Assembly (NCBI GenBank): GCA_002102555.1
Contig: MCFL01000032.1
Span: 62,001 to 126,000 of the forward strand
DNA length: 64,000 nucleotides
Origin: Catenaria anguillulae PL171
Lineage: Eukaryota > Blastocladiomycota > Blastocladiomycetes > Blastocladiales > Catenariaceae
Direction of reading: 5' to 3'
Shown here piece by piece: positions 22,060 to 34,458 of the stretch; the stretch's first letter is position 1, and each line of letters starts with the position of its first letter. The notes beneath the pieces are model-generated. The model was given only the letters and a program-made list of their open reading frames with translations. It had not been told where the DNA came from and searched no databases. The position numbers were made by a program, and so were the translations under genes.

Positions 22060-23847
22060 TCATGTCTTCAGACGATGCACACCGTCCCAGCTACCTTGAT
22101 AACGGCTACCTTTCTCCCTTGTTAGTCGAACACTTATTGGGGTGTCATGGACGTAGTCTAGCATCAATGAGTACAATAAAAACAAATTGAAATCTGTCCG
22201 AGCCATCTCCCTGCACCTCAGCACCGATCTATTTGCCGTCCATGCCACCTCGTCACTTTCTTCACTCGTATCCACATCCGTACTTGGTGTTTTCCCCGTA
22301 AACGCCGCAAACGACAAGACCAACCTCGCGGCCGCCCTCTGCAACTCCCACACCTCCATGACGCCAACGCCATGTTCCTCTCGTTTGCGATCCGCCTCGA
22401 CTTGCCTGACAGCCTTTCCAAAATCCAACTGGGCCAAGTCGTCCAGCGCCAGGTACACGCTTCTCAGCCCAACAAGCAAGGCTCGCGACACACCAATGGC
22501 CGCAAGAAATGACACGGCGATCGCGGCACCAAGCGCGCCTTTGTGATGTTGGCGGCATCGTTGAGTGGATTGATGACTGGGTCCTGCGACGCAAGTTGCA
22601 CGAGGATCCATCGCAGGTTGCTCCCCGGGTAGGTCGAGTTGACAATGGCGGTTTCCACAAAGTACCCAGGGACGGTGAAGGACCAGCGTGCGCGAGCGCC
22701 GAGGCGCGAGTTTTGTGCGCGGATGTAGTCCGAGACGAGGTCGAGGCGAGGGTCGACCGAGTCACCTAGCTCGGCCATGCTGAGTGTACGGTAGTTGCCG
22801 TCGAATTCCAGGCGTGTGATGATGTTTGAAGGAATAGACGAGCCCTGGAGTCGTGCATCAGAGTGTTTGTGAGCTCGCTTTCAAGAGTACTGATAGGGAA
22901 CCAAAGTGGACTTTGTGGACGTACAAGAATGGCATCGCCAGATGCATCAAACAGATATGTTGTCACATTAGCCGCGGCCGCCGCCGTCCCTTCGGCTTTC
23001 TGCTTTTGCTCGTCCAGGATCTTTTGCAAAATGCTCGTGATGAACCCTAAATCAAAGTCCACACCCGCAATCGCCGCCAACTCCCCCTCGCTACCAAACA
23101 CGGGGTTGGACAGTGTCAACCATAGGGTTGTCCCCCACCCATAGGGCTTTGTCCACATTGGCGGCGCGTGCTTTCGTGGCGGCATCACGGTTGTGACCCA
23201 CACTTCGTCGCTCGCATTGTACCCTGGCGTCTCGTAAATGTCGCCAATGCGCGCGCCCGACTCGGGGTCAATGGCGTAGTTGAGAAAAGTCCCGCTAGCG
23301 TCCGTGTCCCAGACCTGATACGCGTACCCAGAGTCCGCCGTGCGCTCCACATAGTATCCATTGAGCCCCATGGTCCGCGACGTGTAGTAAACGGCAGCCA
23401 CCGAGTCTTTGTACGCGACAATCATGTCGAGCAAGTCGCGGAACGTGCGCTGGCGCATGGCAGGCGTCGCGTCGCCCAGCACACCAGCGTCCCAGCCTGC
23501 GCGCTGAATGCGGACAAGTCGTTCGGCCGTGTTGATGCGCACTTGCAGAGCCTTGACGGCCTTGGCGACGGTTTCGCGGTGGTGTTCGCGGGAAAAGGTG
23601 ACCATGCTTGTGCGGCTCGATGTTAACACGAGGTCCCAGGCCACGAGGCCGATGGTCAGTTGGGCAAACCCGAGGAGAAGGAACAGGATGAGGGAAGTGG
23701 GATGGCAGGGATCCAGCTGCGGATCAGATTGATTAGGCTTGTCCAGAGGCCGTCATAGTCGCTCAAGGGACTCTCTCCGTGTTTCTGGGAACGATGCATG
23801 CTTCCCAGCGCACCCTCAACATCCTCTGCACTGCCCAATGGGTCCAT
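22060..23847 (-). CDS. Double-Cache-type membrane sensor without visible output domain (frame breaks)
   Basis: Start MDPLGSAEDVEG at 23847. A first TM helix (about 23705-23640, LILFLLLGFAQLTIGLVAWD) is followed by an extracytoplasmic Cache-type region of about 290 residues: coiled entry helix HRETVAKAVKALQVRINTAE, the VAAVYYTSRTMGLNGYYVER core, then DEVWVTT, GELAAIAGVDFDLGFITSIL. A second TM is at 22533-22465 (LGAAIAVSFLAAIGVSRALL), then a HAMP-like helix VWELQRAAARLVLSFAAFTG. In related fungal proteins this helix leads into a nucleotide cyclase or kinase; here the frame ends after a short acidic tail and no catalytic domain follows. The 3' end is uncertain: the last coding-like residues are near 22200 and the first in-frame stop is at 22062-22060. 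Single missing bases are inferred near 23695-23703, 22843-22853 and 22534-22540. Confidence 0.7.
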
Positions 23848-24327
23848 AGGTTGACTGATTATTTGGGACAGGTGCTTCGTTGCTTGGTGCTCAGGAATAA
23901 AACTTTGTTGAATACATGTGTCGTCGAGGCTTTTTGGGTGGTGATAAGTTAGCGGCCGAGAGTTTTTGTGGGGAAGTGTGCCAAGAGACCACACGGTTTT
24001 GCCTGTCGCCGTCAAGACCATCTCGCTTTTCGACGTGTTCGCGGCCCTTCGCATTCCCCGATTGTGAAGTCAGCATCATGGTGCTGACGGTAAAATGTTG
24101 AGTCAATTGAGCACACGTGAACACATAAAACAGAACACCCAAGTGAATCGAAGAATGAGAAACACAAAGGAAGAGCAAGTGTTGTCCGAGGGCAACTGCG
24201 GCCCACTCGCCAGTTCAGAAATCAAGCACAAAAGAAATACAAGGAAATTAAGTCAATAAGAAGAGCAAAACAGGAGGAAAATACATAGCAACACTAACAT
24301 GGAACAGAGAAACGAAAGTCAAGAACT
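23848..24327. other. Intergenic between two minus-strand genes
   Basis: 480 bp, AT-rich on the right, holding the promoter of the Cache gene and the 3' UTR of CLU1. No gene is recognised. Confidence 0.5.
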
Positions 24328-27300
24328 TTATTGCTTGCGCGGCGACTGCTTGTTACCAGCCTTCTTCTTGCCCTTGCTTGATCCAGCAGACGACGACGGT
24401 TTGAGGGTCTTGCGCTCGCCATTGATGTATGCCAGAATGTCGTCGATCGGCAAGTCGCCCTTGGTCGCAATCTGCTTGCGCTCCTCTTCTTCCCTCAGCT
24501 TCTTGAACACACCCTGCTGAACAGCCAACTTGTGCTGCTCGCGAATCATCTCGAGCTCGGCAAGGTGGGCCTTGAAGTGCATCAACCAGTTGCCGGCGTC
24601 GGTCACACGCGAATCGTCCTCGGTTGCAACAGCCTTGTACGTGTCAACGACACGCTGCTGGTATTCGATGGCCTTGCGCACCATGGCCACCGTGGCTTCG
24701 TCAATGGGCGACACGTTCGACACACCAGACTCGGAGTTGGCGGCATTGTTGTTTGCCGCTGCAGCCGATGCTGCAACAAGCTTGAGCCGGCTTGCATGTA
24801 CACGTACTGGGCGAGCGAGTTGAGGGTCGCCACAGTCGTGGGTGCTTCGGGACCAAACGTCTGCTCGTAGTACTTTGCGAGCTCTTCAAACATCTTGGTG
24901 GCCACGTCGAAACGCGACAGGCGTGCATGGTACCGGCCAATAAGTGTGGTGAGCGAAACCCAATCCGGGTTGGCATGCATCTCGCCCTGCGACGACAACC
25001 AAAGCGATGTGGCATGCTTGAGGTACTTGAGCGACAAGCGGAACCGGCCAGCCATGGCCTCGAGCGACGCCAGCTCGACATAGGACGAGTAGGTCTCGGC
25101 GGCATCCACGCCAAGCACACGCTCGCGGCCAACAACAACCACACGCGCCAACTCGAGCGCACGCGTGAGCGCGGCTTGTTCCTCGGCACGCGCGTTTGTG
25201 TACGCAGCCTCGTCAATCTCGCCCGACTCGGTCGCATGGCCCGCCTCCACGATCGTATTGGCCACTTGCGCAGCCTCGTTGGCAAACCGGCGGAACACAT
25301 TGGCCAGCACGGCTTGCACACGGAGCGTCTCTGGATGCATGTTGGTGTATGCCTGCTCGGCAAGCAAATGGGCCGTTTCCAGCACTTGCAAGCCGGCGCC
25401 AAACGATTGCGTCTCTTGCAAGAAGCGGTCGGCCGTCAACATATGGTCCTCGATCAATGGGGTCTCGAGGTGAGCAGACTTGATCTTGGGCACAATGTTG
25501 ACAATGTCATGCTCGGCAATCACAAAGTCGGGGCCGTAGGCGCGCGCAGCGAGTTGCACTTGCATCTTGATGGCGGCTTCGCGCAACAGCGACGCCTTGG
25601 ACACAATCGACGCCATTTCGGTACCAGCGGCGAGCGTGAAACGGAACCGGAGCTGGGTCTCGTACACGATGGCTTGGGCGAGCTGCTCGGGCGTGAGGTC
25701 GGCAACGTTGGTGGACAAGACCGAAGAGCCTGTGGCCTCGGGAATGGTGGAGATGGCCAAGAGTGAGTTGAGCAATGCGGCCGCGAGCGGCGTGAGCGCA
25801 TCGGGCTGGGTGTCGGCAAAGCTGCGGCGGGCAATATGCTTGATGGAGCGAGCAATCATTTCGCGAAGCAGCACCTTGCGCAGAGACTCGAGGCGGACAC
25901 GGTGCGTGGCGTGCGCCGCAGCAACCAAGCGCTTGGTGGCCGCTGCCTTGATCTTGGCCGCGGCCGCAACCTTTTCGGCCTCGGCGGAAGCATCATCGCC
26001 CTCGCTCTTGCCCTCCTCGCCTTCAGCCTCCTTGGCCTCCTTGGCGGCAGCAGCAGCCTCTGCATGCACCTGGCCGACTTGCTCCTCGACTTCGGCAATG
26101 GACGGTGCGGCCTTCTCCGGGTTGGCCAAAAACTCGTCCACCACATTCACAACGGCACCCAAATGACGCATCGACAAGCCAAACGAGTGCATGGACGAGG
26201 TGAGGGAATCGCCAGTCAGCGGCAATGACTCGTAGCCATTGATCCACATGTGCACAAACTTGGGGATATGGTCCTTGTAGATGGACTCAATCATTTGAGC
26301 TTGCTGATCGTTGGCCTCCTCTGCGCCGTCCTCCTTGACCTCCCACGGGGTACCAACGTCAACGTTGCACTTGATCTTGGGCAACCCCTTGCTGGCCTTT
26401 TCAAGGTCCATTTGCACAGTCTTGGGATCGACACCCTCGGCCACCAAACGATCAAACTCGGCTTGGTGGAAGTCGTTGAGATGCTTGTCTTGGACACGGC
26501 CAATGTATGCCTTGACAAACTCGGGGCGCACAAGCGTCACGGCGTGCGGGTACTCGGGCAAGCCGTCCTCCTTGGCCAGCGCCAAGAACTTGGTGTCGAC
26601 GGGAGTGATGCGCGCCAGTTCAATCAGGTACTTGCGGCCGTCCAGAGCAGCGAGACCACGGGTATCAGCCGAGGTCCACAACTTGTGCTTGTCGCCTGTC
26701 TTCTCGTCCACAACCTCGTGCTCCTGAAGATGAAGCTTTTCGGCAAGCTTGCCAACGACCTCGTGGAACTCTTGGTCCGACTTGATGAGACGCTTTTCGT
26801 TGGCAACCGCCTTGGGATCGGCACCCGCGGCGGCAATGGACTCGGGATCCTCGACGTTTCCGTAAATGATGCGCGGGCCCTCGGGGTTGTCCATGATGCC
26901 GGGAGGCATGGCCTGGGCAATCACACGGCGGCCGTACAAGTCAATGACGGCCGTGGGCATGGTGCACACGCCCTTGACCCCGGCAAGCTGCACTTGACGG
27001 ATCCCCAAAACATCCTTGCCGGCAAACACGTGCGAGGCGGCAGCGGGGTCGGCGTGACCGTCGCGCGCAAACCGGGGGTCGTTGGCTTCGGCAAAGGAGA
27101 AGAAGATGCCGTTCCAGATGTAGATCGAGTCGGACGCTGGGGCACCTTCGTAAGGCGAGCCGGGCGAGCCGGGCTTTTCAATCGACGGAAGTGCCAGCGG
27201 GGACACGGACCCGTCAAAAATGCCACGGGCGCCGTGGACTGCGGCTTGCACAAACTGGGTGTAGGCCATGTTGTACTGACGAATGCGAAGCATGGGGTTG

Positions 27301-28796
27301 AGACCATCGTTGAAGATATCGCCGGCAGCTGCTTCTTCTTCCTCGCCGCCATCGGTGGAGGCGACTGTTCCGGGGACGGCCTGGTTCATGAGCAATTGCA
27401 GCTCGTCGTTCCAGTTGCGGGTCTGGTCCAAGGCGGAGGCCTCCAGCACGGAATCGCCCGAGCCAGCAAGCCCGCCCAACTGACGCAAAGCGTCAAAAGT
27501 GTGATCCGAAGAACCAGTTCCAAGAGCATGCGGAGCATTGTTGGCGCCTTGGGTTTCCATGGGCACCATCCAGTTGGCAGCCGGAATGTAAGTCAGGAAC
27601 GGCTGGCGTTCGATCTGAGCCAACTGCGAGACGTAGCTTTGCTGCTGGGCGTCAAGAAGCTTGCCAAAAGCCTTGGCGAACGCCGGCGACACGGTCGACA
27701 GCAACTTGGCGAGCGAATGGTACACGTTGGTCTTGCGTGCCGGATCAAACTGGACATCGGTCGACTTGTTGACGTAGAAACCTTGGCGCGTGCCCGTAAT
27801 GTGCACGGATTCGCCCGAGGGAGCCAGCACGGCGGTCAAGTACAGAAGATCGCCGCGGATCTTGCGCCATGCCGGAACAGGGTTCCATCCGGAAACAGCC
27901 AGCGACAAGAGCGCCTTGTTCTGCGGCGAGACCTTGCGGGCCTTGACGAGGTGACGCACGAGCACATCGCCCAGCTCATCCGACTCGTCGGAGGCAGCAT
28001 GGTCGTAGATGGTTTCCAAGACTTGGTTCTTTTTGGCAGCCTGGTCGGCTTGCTTGTGCAAATCTTTGTCAAAGTCGGCATCCAAGTACTTTTCGCCCGT
28101 TACGTGCTTGAAGAGCGACATGCCGGCATCCACTGCGCCAGATGGGGACACGGCCGAGGAGGCGCGCAAGGGGTTGGCCGAGGACAGAATGTCTCGCAAG
28201 CGCAGAATGTGAAAGCGCAACTCGCGCTCGCCGTATGCCTGCTCGACCAGGTCAAGCGTGATGGACGAGGCATCGGCGTCAGCAGACATGAGCGAGGCCA
28301 GTGTGGCCGTCTCGCTGGCGCGCGAGCCGTTGTGAACAAGGTGCGAGCAAGTGTAGTGCGCAAAGCGGGGTTGCTCGAGAAGGGTGACGAGAACGGTGGC
28401 AATGTTGTCGGACGAGTAAAACTATCATCGACATTGACAAGAAATTGTGTCAGCCAGCGAGAAAAAAAAAAGAAAGACCAGAAAAGATGAGTGGCTCGGA
28501 ATGGAACACATTCGTACCGGGAAGTCGACAGTCCGAGCTCCAGGCAAGCGCACTTGAACCATGATGGGGGATTCCCGAGCGTCTTCTTCCGACTCGAGAC
28601 CCTCCGTCTGCTCGTTCTTGGCTTCCTCTGCTTGCCGGGGTGAAGGCGTCAACTCGCTGTTATCCTCGCCAATGGACTTATCCAGCACAGCTGGCTCTGG
28701 CGCCTGCCCGCGGATCTTGGAAGTCGGGCCCGAAGCAGCCGCTGGAGCAGCCTTGGCGGCGGCGGGGTTGGAGGATGCCTTGCTCTTCTTGGCCAT
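24328..28796 (-). CDS. CLU1: Clustered mitochondria protein CLU1/CLUH (Tif31)
   Basis: Large cytosolic RNA-binding protein that keeps mitochondria distributed and regulates mRNAs for mitochondrial proteins; also found with eIF3 in yeast. Exon 1 is 28796-28518, an intron spans 28517-28422, and exon 2 is 28421-24328. The N-terminus is Ala/Lys/Glu-rich. Then follow the CLU-N region (LDLVEQAYGERELRFHILRL), the CLU domain (WNDELQLLMNQ through GVKGVCTMPTAVIDLYGRRV, RYLIELARITPVD), and a C-terminal TPR array (ALELARVVVVGRE, YVELASLEAMAGRFRLSLKY, PTTVATLNSLAQYVY). The C-terminal 130 residues are in another frame: one base is missing near 24778-24788, after which VRKAIEYQQRVVDTYK and a Lys-rich tail follow to TAA 24330. 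The order of domains and overall length fit the family. Confidence 0.92.
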
Positions 28797-29371
28797 GGTC
28801 GGGATCGATCTTTGGGGTTGAGCTGGTTAACCGGACAGATGAGAGACTTGTCAACACTGGATGGATGGCCCGGGTCGACGGGATTCACATACGAGGCGAT
28901 GGATGGGGGGCAGATCGACAGCGCGCTTGGAGCTAATGGCGGCGCACGTGATCGGGTGGTGTTGATGGTGACTGTCCTGCAAGCAACTAGGGCTCGGAGT
29001 ACATGGCATAAGTATGAAGGACGATTGGGGAAGGAGAGAGCATGTCAATCTGCTCGTTGGTTGGTTGGCCATGGATCGGCGGCCGCGACAGGCGTTGGTT
29101 GCCGGCGACCATCAACATCGGTGGGACGTGCCGTTCCGGCGAGTGCATTCGTTTTGTTGGCTGCGAACAAGAAAGAGTCTGCAACATTCTTCAAAGTGTT
29201 CCGACCATTTCCGGCTGTGATGTGGTGCATCCGCGGTCCTTGCCGAGAGAAAAATGCGACGCCATGTCTAATGTTTCAAGAGGCTGATCGCTTGACTCCA
29301 CTCTGCTCTGCTGATCACTCAATACATTTGTAAAGGTCAATGAGAAGAGGTCCAACAACGATACACAAATG
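28797..29371. other. Intergenic between two minus-strand genes
   Basis: 575 bp, containing the CLU1 promoter and the 3' UTR of the armadillo/SPRY gene. I recognise no gene or RNA. Confidence 0.5.
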
Positions 29372-32300
29372 CTACTCTGCCAACTCATACCCAGTCGGTC
29401 CAGCATACTCTTCGGCGAGCACCCGCGCATCCACCCTGATTTGCAACGCATCTTGATATGTTTTCAACGCGGATGCACCCACCCATCAATCAACGGCATG
29501 GGTGCCACCGACACGGGAACCGCACATTTTGACGGCGGCGATGTCGCATGCTCCTCTATCTCGTACCAATCCGAGCCCGCAATCGCCAGCCTCGGTTCAC
29601 CTGACGGCTGCACGAACGGCCGCGCAATCACCACAGCGTTGCGAGCCCGATCATACCCAATCCCAACCCTCGTCCGCTTGGCAAACACAGACCCCGCGAC
29701 CGTTGCGCCGACTGTACTAGGCAAATCTTGCGCCATTACAACATACACTCCAGCCCCGGCCCCGTCCGCGTCCGCGTCACTCGCCACAAGTTCATTGCGT
29801 GCGCGTCGACTCGCCCACTCGTGCACTTGCTCTTGGCCGAGCGTCGCCAAGGTCGCCAAGTCGGGTACCATGAGAATTGCTTCGATCCCCGCATAGGGAA
29901 GCACGTGCCACACGAGGTACTTGTCGCCCGCAATCCGCCACCCGAGCGTGCACACGCCCGGGCCACCCATGGCGGATGGCAGCGGCCAATCGGCTTCGAT
30001 TTCATAGTACAAGTGACCGGCAAACGACGTCTCGAGGGCGGTCGCGGCGCTTGACGAGTCCATGGAAAACGTGGTCCCGGGTTTCGAAGGTGACGGCGGC
30101 AGTGGCGGCGGGACAGTGTACGTTGGCAAGTCAGAGTATGGCATTGACTCGCTGGCCGCATGGGGCGCCGCTGTGGACGACGTGAACGCGCGGATGGGAA
30201 CAAGTAGGTTACGGCGACGAGCCGATTCAAACGATAGGTATCCGGATGGCAGCGTGGGAGGATCGAAATCGACATTAAGGCCCAATGCGGTGGTCGTTAG
30301 GATGGGGAACCACACCTTGGAGCTTGATTTGAGGTCAGGCAAATCGTCAAACACGACCGAGGCAGATTCGAGTGTGTTGCCTGCGACGCATATGGATACT
30401 TGCCTTGATCGAGGTCGAGCAAAATGTTGACGACACGGCCGTGGTAGAATGTCGAGCCTTGGAAAACAAATGGCTCCATCTATCAAGACGTAAGCGTCCA
30501 TTAGCCCTGAAAGGAGAAAGGGCAAGCCGAGTGCAGTACTCTGCTCCACATACCCGGCCGTTACACTTGAATCCATCAACAAAGTTGACGGAAAACCCGT
30601 TTGGCTCATCGCCAATCAGTGCACCCTCGCCAAACCGTTTGGTGGTGGCCTCGCCGCAAATAAAACCAACACGAGCGGGCATGGATACCTCATCGTTGAG
30701 ACGAACGCTAAACCCCCACTTGCCGCCCGTCGATCCGCGCACTCCAAAGCTGGCAATCACATGTGCCGTCGACACGGTAGGAATTTCCGAAAATGCGCCC
30801 ATGCGATCAGCATAAATGGACGCCGAGTGAATGCCGCCTTGAAGATGGGGCGCATTGTCGCCCGCGTTCGCGACGACGGGGAAGGGCAGCAGCGACACCA
30901 TGCGCGTTTGGTCGTACATGAGCGATCGCGCAGGTCCGGTTGCGGGAACAATGACCAGGTGCAGCAATGTGTCCATGGACTGGGCGCGGGTCGGGTCGCG
31001 CAATGCCATGCGGGAAAAAAACAGGTACCGGATGGCTTCGTGGTAGTCGCGCCAAAGTTCGGCCGCAGGCAATTTGGCGGCCAGTACGCAAAAGATCTCG
31101 CTGACGAAAGGCGAGCCGGTGGTGATAAACGAAAGGTAGAGGTGAGCGAGGAACTCGCGCCGAATCAGGACTTGGAACAGGTCGTCTGACCGCAAAGACG
31201 CATGAGCCGGCGTCAACAAGTGAGTAATTAAGAACAAAGGCACAGGCAAGCGGAAAGTGAGCGAACCGTGAGTAAACAAGACAGAACCCAACCGGGACAT
31301 CATGAGCACAATCATGGTCCAGAGTCCTTCAAACTTGGTGTACTCTTCACCCTTTGACTTGTCGCCAAACTTGTGCGGCATGAGTGGCGACGATTTGGCC
31401 GCAGCGCCCTTTTGTAGCTTTTGCACCCGCGCAACCAATTCCTTGCAATCCATGGGCACATGACACCGGTCCTCGTGGTCGTTGTGAAACGAGGCAACGA
31501 ACCAAACCGCCTGCTGGGCAATCGTCTTGAGTTCAAAGAGCTGCCGAGCCTTGAGCAAAGCGTACACGTCCGGGTTACTGAGACACGCCACCATGACGAC
31601 CAAGAGCGAGGCCAGTTTGATTTGCGTCGTTTCAAAGGAAAGCAAGAGGACCGGGTCGATCTTGGGCGTCACCTTCTTTTCGTCGCTTGGGTCCTTGGCC
31701 TTGGTCAACAATGCGGCCGACTTGCGCAGCTTGATGAGCATGTCGCGCACCTCGGGAATGCGCACGAGCAAGTTATGCACCAGCACTTGGGCGATACTCA
31801 AGTGGACCACCTCCACGGTCACATCCTTGTATGAAAGAAGCACTTGGAGCATGCGAACCGACGTTTCCACAAGCGCCAATGTGGACGACTGCAATAAGCA
31901 CTTGCGCAGCGAGTCAAACAAGCCGTGCGACAACAGGCCACTTGCGAGCACGTGAATCCGGCGTGGAAACAACGTGAGGGCTGCCGCACGCAGCCCAACA
32001 GTGGCAATATCGGCATCGGTCGCATTGATCATCTTGACCACTACGTCCTGGACCTTGTCACCCGCAAGCACGCTGTCGTTCCACTTGATACTGTCAACAG
32101 GCTTGCCATCGGCCAGAGGCAGCGTCCTGCGGTCAAAGTCCATCTCGATACACTTCCACAGCAATTCGGCCGCCACGGGTTCCGTGAGTGCGAGCTTGAC
32201 AATGTGCTCGAGCACGTTGGGCGAGTCCAAGACCTTGTCAATGGGCGTGCCGCCTGCAAGAACCTTGGTCACGAGCTTGAAAGCGGCGAGTTTGAGGAGG

Positions 32301-33781
32301 GTGGTGCCGCGCGTCAAGCACGGTTGAATCACGGAAATCACATTGGAATCCACCAGCTCCTTGGTAACTGTGGCAGACGCACCGCACAGGACGTCGAGGC
32401 AGACAATGGCGACGAGGGCTTTTGAATAGCCGTCCGAGGGGATCAGCGTGAGGATGGTGGAGACCAGGTAAGGTCTTTTCACGAACTGGTCAATGAACAG
32501 GTCTGTTTGCCAAAAGCAAAAAGCAAGCGTAAAGGTGAGCGCGGTACTGACCGTCAAACAAAGGAAACGAAAGAAAACGGACTGTTTTTCGCGCAGTAAA
32601 AGATGAATGTGAGAGCCTGCGACTGGCTGTTGTCCGACAAGAGCAGCGATGTTGAAAGCGGTACAAATCCATGTGGGCCCAGGTCGGTCAGGATCGCCGC
32701 TGCACGCTCCATCTTTGTCTGCTCGAGCATGTTTTGGATGATGAGCGCAGAAAGGCTTGCGAAATCCTTGTACGTGGTGTACTTGCGCCAAAACTGGCAA
32801 ACCACAACGTGGACGTTGAATGCTTGCAACGTTTCGATCAGCTCGGCTACGGCCACAAATGGGGCGGGGTTAAGTTCTCGATATTGGCAAGTTGAAGTGG
32901 CCAGCAGCAGCAACGAGCATACGCACCGACTTTGGACATTGCGTGCAAAATGCCCAGGACAAAGTGAACAAGCCGGTTGGCTTCTGACGTGGAGTTGCGG
33001 AGGACGTCCAGCAAGGCGGGAAATACGTCGCAGGTCGCAAGCATCACAGCCCGTTCGTCTGGCAAATTGTACCATGGGTTAGCAATCATGGGCCCTGCAC
33101 AGGCACAAAAAGGGAGAAAGTTGCATACTGTCGCCTCGAATCAAACGCATCAAACCTGCAGCCGCATGCTCGCGAATAGCCGGGTTGGTTGATTGGCGAA
33201 GTAGCGTTGTGAAGACGTCGAAAGCATCATTGTCAATCAGTCGAGCGCGGTTGGATTCTATTGGCGTGACGAAAAAGGGCCGAGGTTGCAACATGCAAGT
33301 GAGTGGCTATGGAGATCATGCGCCTCATCAAGACAAAGAGTTGCGGATAGAACCTTCCCGAGCAAAGAAGGCGATGGCAGTAACAGCCATGAGCTGCTCG
33401 GACTCGTTACCGTCAACGGTCGGGCTTCCCCTTGCCAGTTCGAGCAGGTACTCAAAGAAAGGACCCGAGAGCGCAAGCTGAGTGGCGGCTTCGATTGCCC
33501 TGTAGTTCACAGTGCATCAATCGAAGCAAATCGTCAGATGCACTGTCGTCTGTATCAGCGATCTTTGAATTTGTTGCGTGACAGTACTTTTTCTTGAGCT
33601 TGGCGTCGGGGGATTGCAGGGCGTGATACAACATGTCCAGCTCGCTCTCATTGACGCCGCCACGCAAGAACTCGTTGGCGGCAATTCGTTCCGCCCGGTA
33701 CTGTGAGGCAAAGGCCAGGACGAGGGCCGAAAGGACCAGCGTAACGGACGGAACGACGACGCGGGCGATGATCCGACTCAT
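29372..33781 (-). CDS. N-terminally membrane-anchored armadillo-repeat protein with two C-terminal SPRY-like domains
   Basis: Start ATG 33781: MSRIIARVVVPSVTLVLSAL is a signal-anchor helix. About six short introns follow in the 5' third, one of only 34 nt (33128-33095). The middle is helical repeat sequence of armadillo/HEAT type (IVCLDVLCGASATVTKELVD, VLEHIVKLALTEPVAAELLW, IATVGLRAAALTLFPRRIHV). From about 30800 a SPRY domain is visible (WGFSVRLNDE, ARVGFICGEATTKRFGEGAL, GFSVNFVDGF, VVNILLDLDQG, FPILTTTALGLNVDFDPP). A second SPRY-like unit starts at FAGHLYYEIEADWPLPSAMG, with GVCTLGWRIAGDKYLVWH and RVGIGYD. Missing bases are inferred at 30395-30405 and 29472-29485; after the latter the frame runs to TAG 29374. 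No orthologue recognised. SPRY modules bind protein partners, so an adaptor role at a membrane is an inference. Confidence 0.68.
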
Positions 33782-34456
33782 GACGATGATAGTTGGTGCA
33801 GTGTCGGTCGAGGGCCAAGGTCGGGTCGGGTAACAGAATGTTGTTGCTAAGTTGTCAGTGATGTTGCGGTTGGGGTTGCTGCGAGTGCCGTATGATATCT
33901 CAATTTTTGTTCCATGGGTAGTGTGTTGTCTTTGAGGTGTCTCACGGCACAACAGCCTGCGACGTCCGACGGAGAGCGGCGAGATGATCGAGTCAATCAA
34001 CGAAAGCGTGCCAGCTGCAGGCAATGTCCCGCGGAACGGCTCTTCGACTTAATTGCCACTGGGCGCCACAGCATCATCGTCACGGTCACGGTCACGGACG
34101 TACCCGGCGGTCCAACAGCAGCGTCTGCCAAGTCAAATGTCAGTCTCCTTTTTGAACCGAGGCAGCGAAGGCAGCGTGAGCATCGGGAATTCGAAGGCGG
34201 AAGGCGAAGAGCAAGGTAAACGTTAACGTTTCCGCGAGCAGAGTGCCAGAAACGTCGCGTTTCTTGCGCACACGGACGTAGGTACAGCAGAAGCGGAAGC
34301 AGAAGCAGAGTCGATGATGGATTTATTTACATACGGGTATAAAGCCAGGGCAAGGTCTCTTGATGCGAGTCAATGAATCCACATTCCACATCGATTTCAA
34401 CTGCTCTCCATTCCATACAGCTAACATTCACCATCACCATCACCATCACCATCACC
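33782..34456. other. Divergent intergenic region, 675 bp
   Basis: Holds promoters of the armadillo/SPRY gene (minus) and the low-complexity gene (plus), including the TATA element and hexamer repeat listed separately. No further gene seen. Confidence 0.5.
34338..34344 (+). promoter_or_regulatory. TATA box upstream of the low-complexity gene
   Basis: TATAAAG, 113 nt upstream of ATG 34457 and within GGGTATAAAGCC. The spacing fits a core promoter. Confidence 0.45.
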
Positions 34457-34458
34457 AT
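34429..34458 (+). repeat. (CACCAT)5 hexamer repeat running into the start codon
   Basis: Five perfect CACCAT units; the AT of the last unit is the first two bases of ATG 34457. Each unit presents an ACCAT context but only the last is followed by G, which makes the start codon. Confidence 0.9.

Noticed and set aside
26250-28490. Long open frame of 746 codons on the plus strand
   Set aside because: It is antisense to CLU1, whose domains are clear; the codon bias of that gene leaves the opposite frame open. The plus translation has no recognisable domain.
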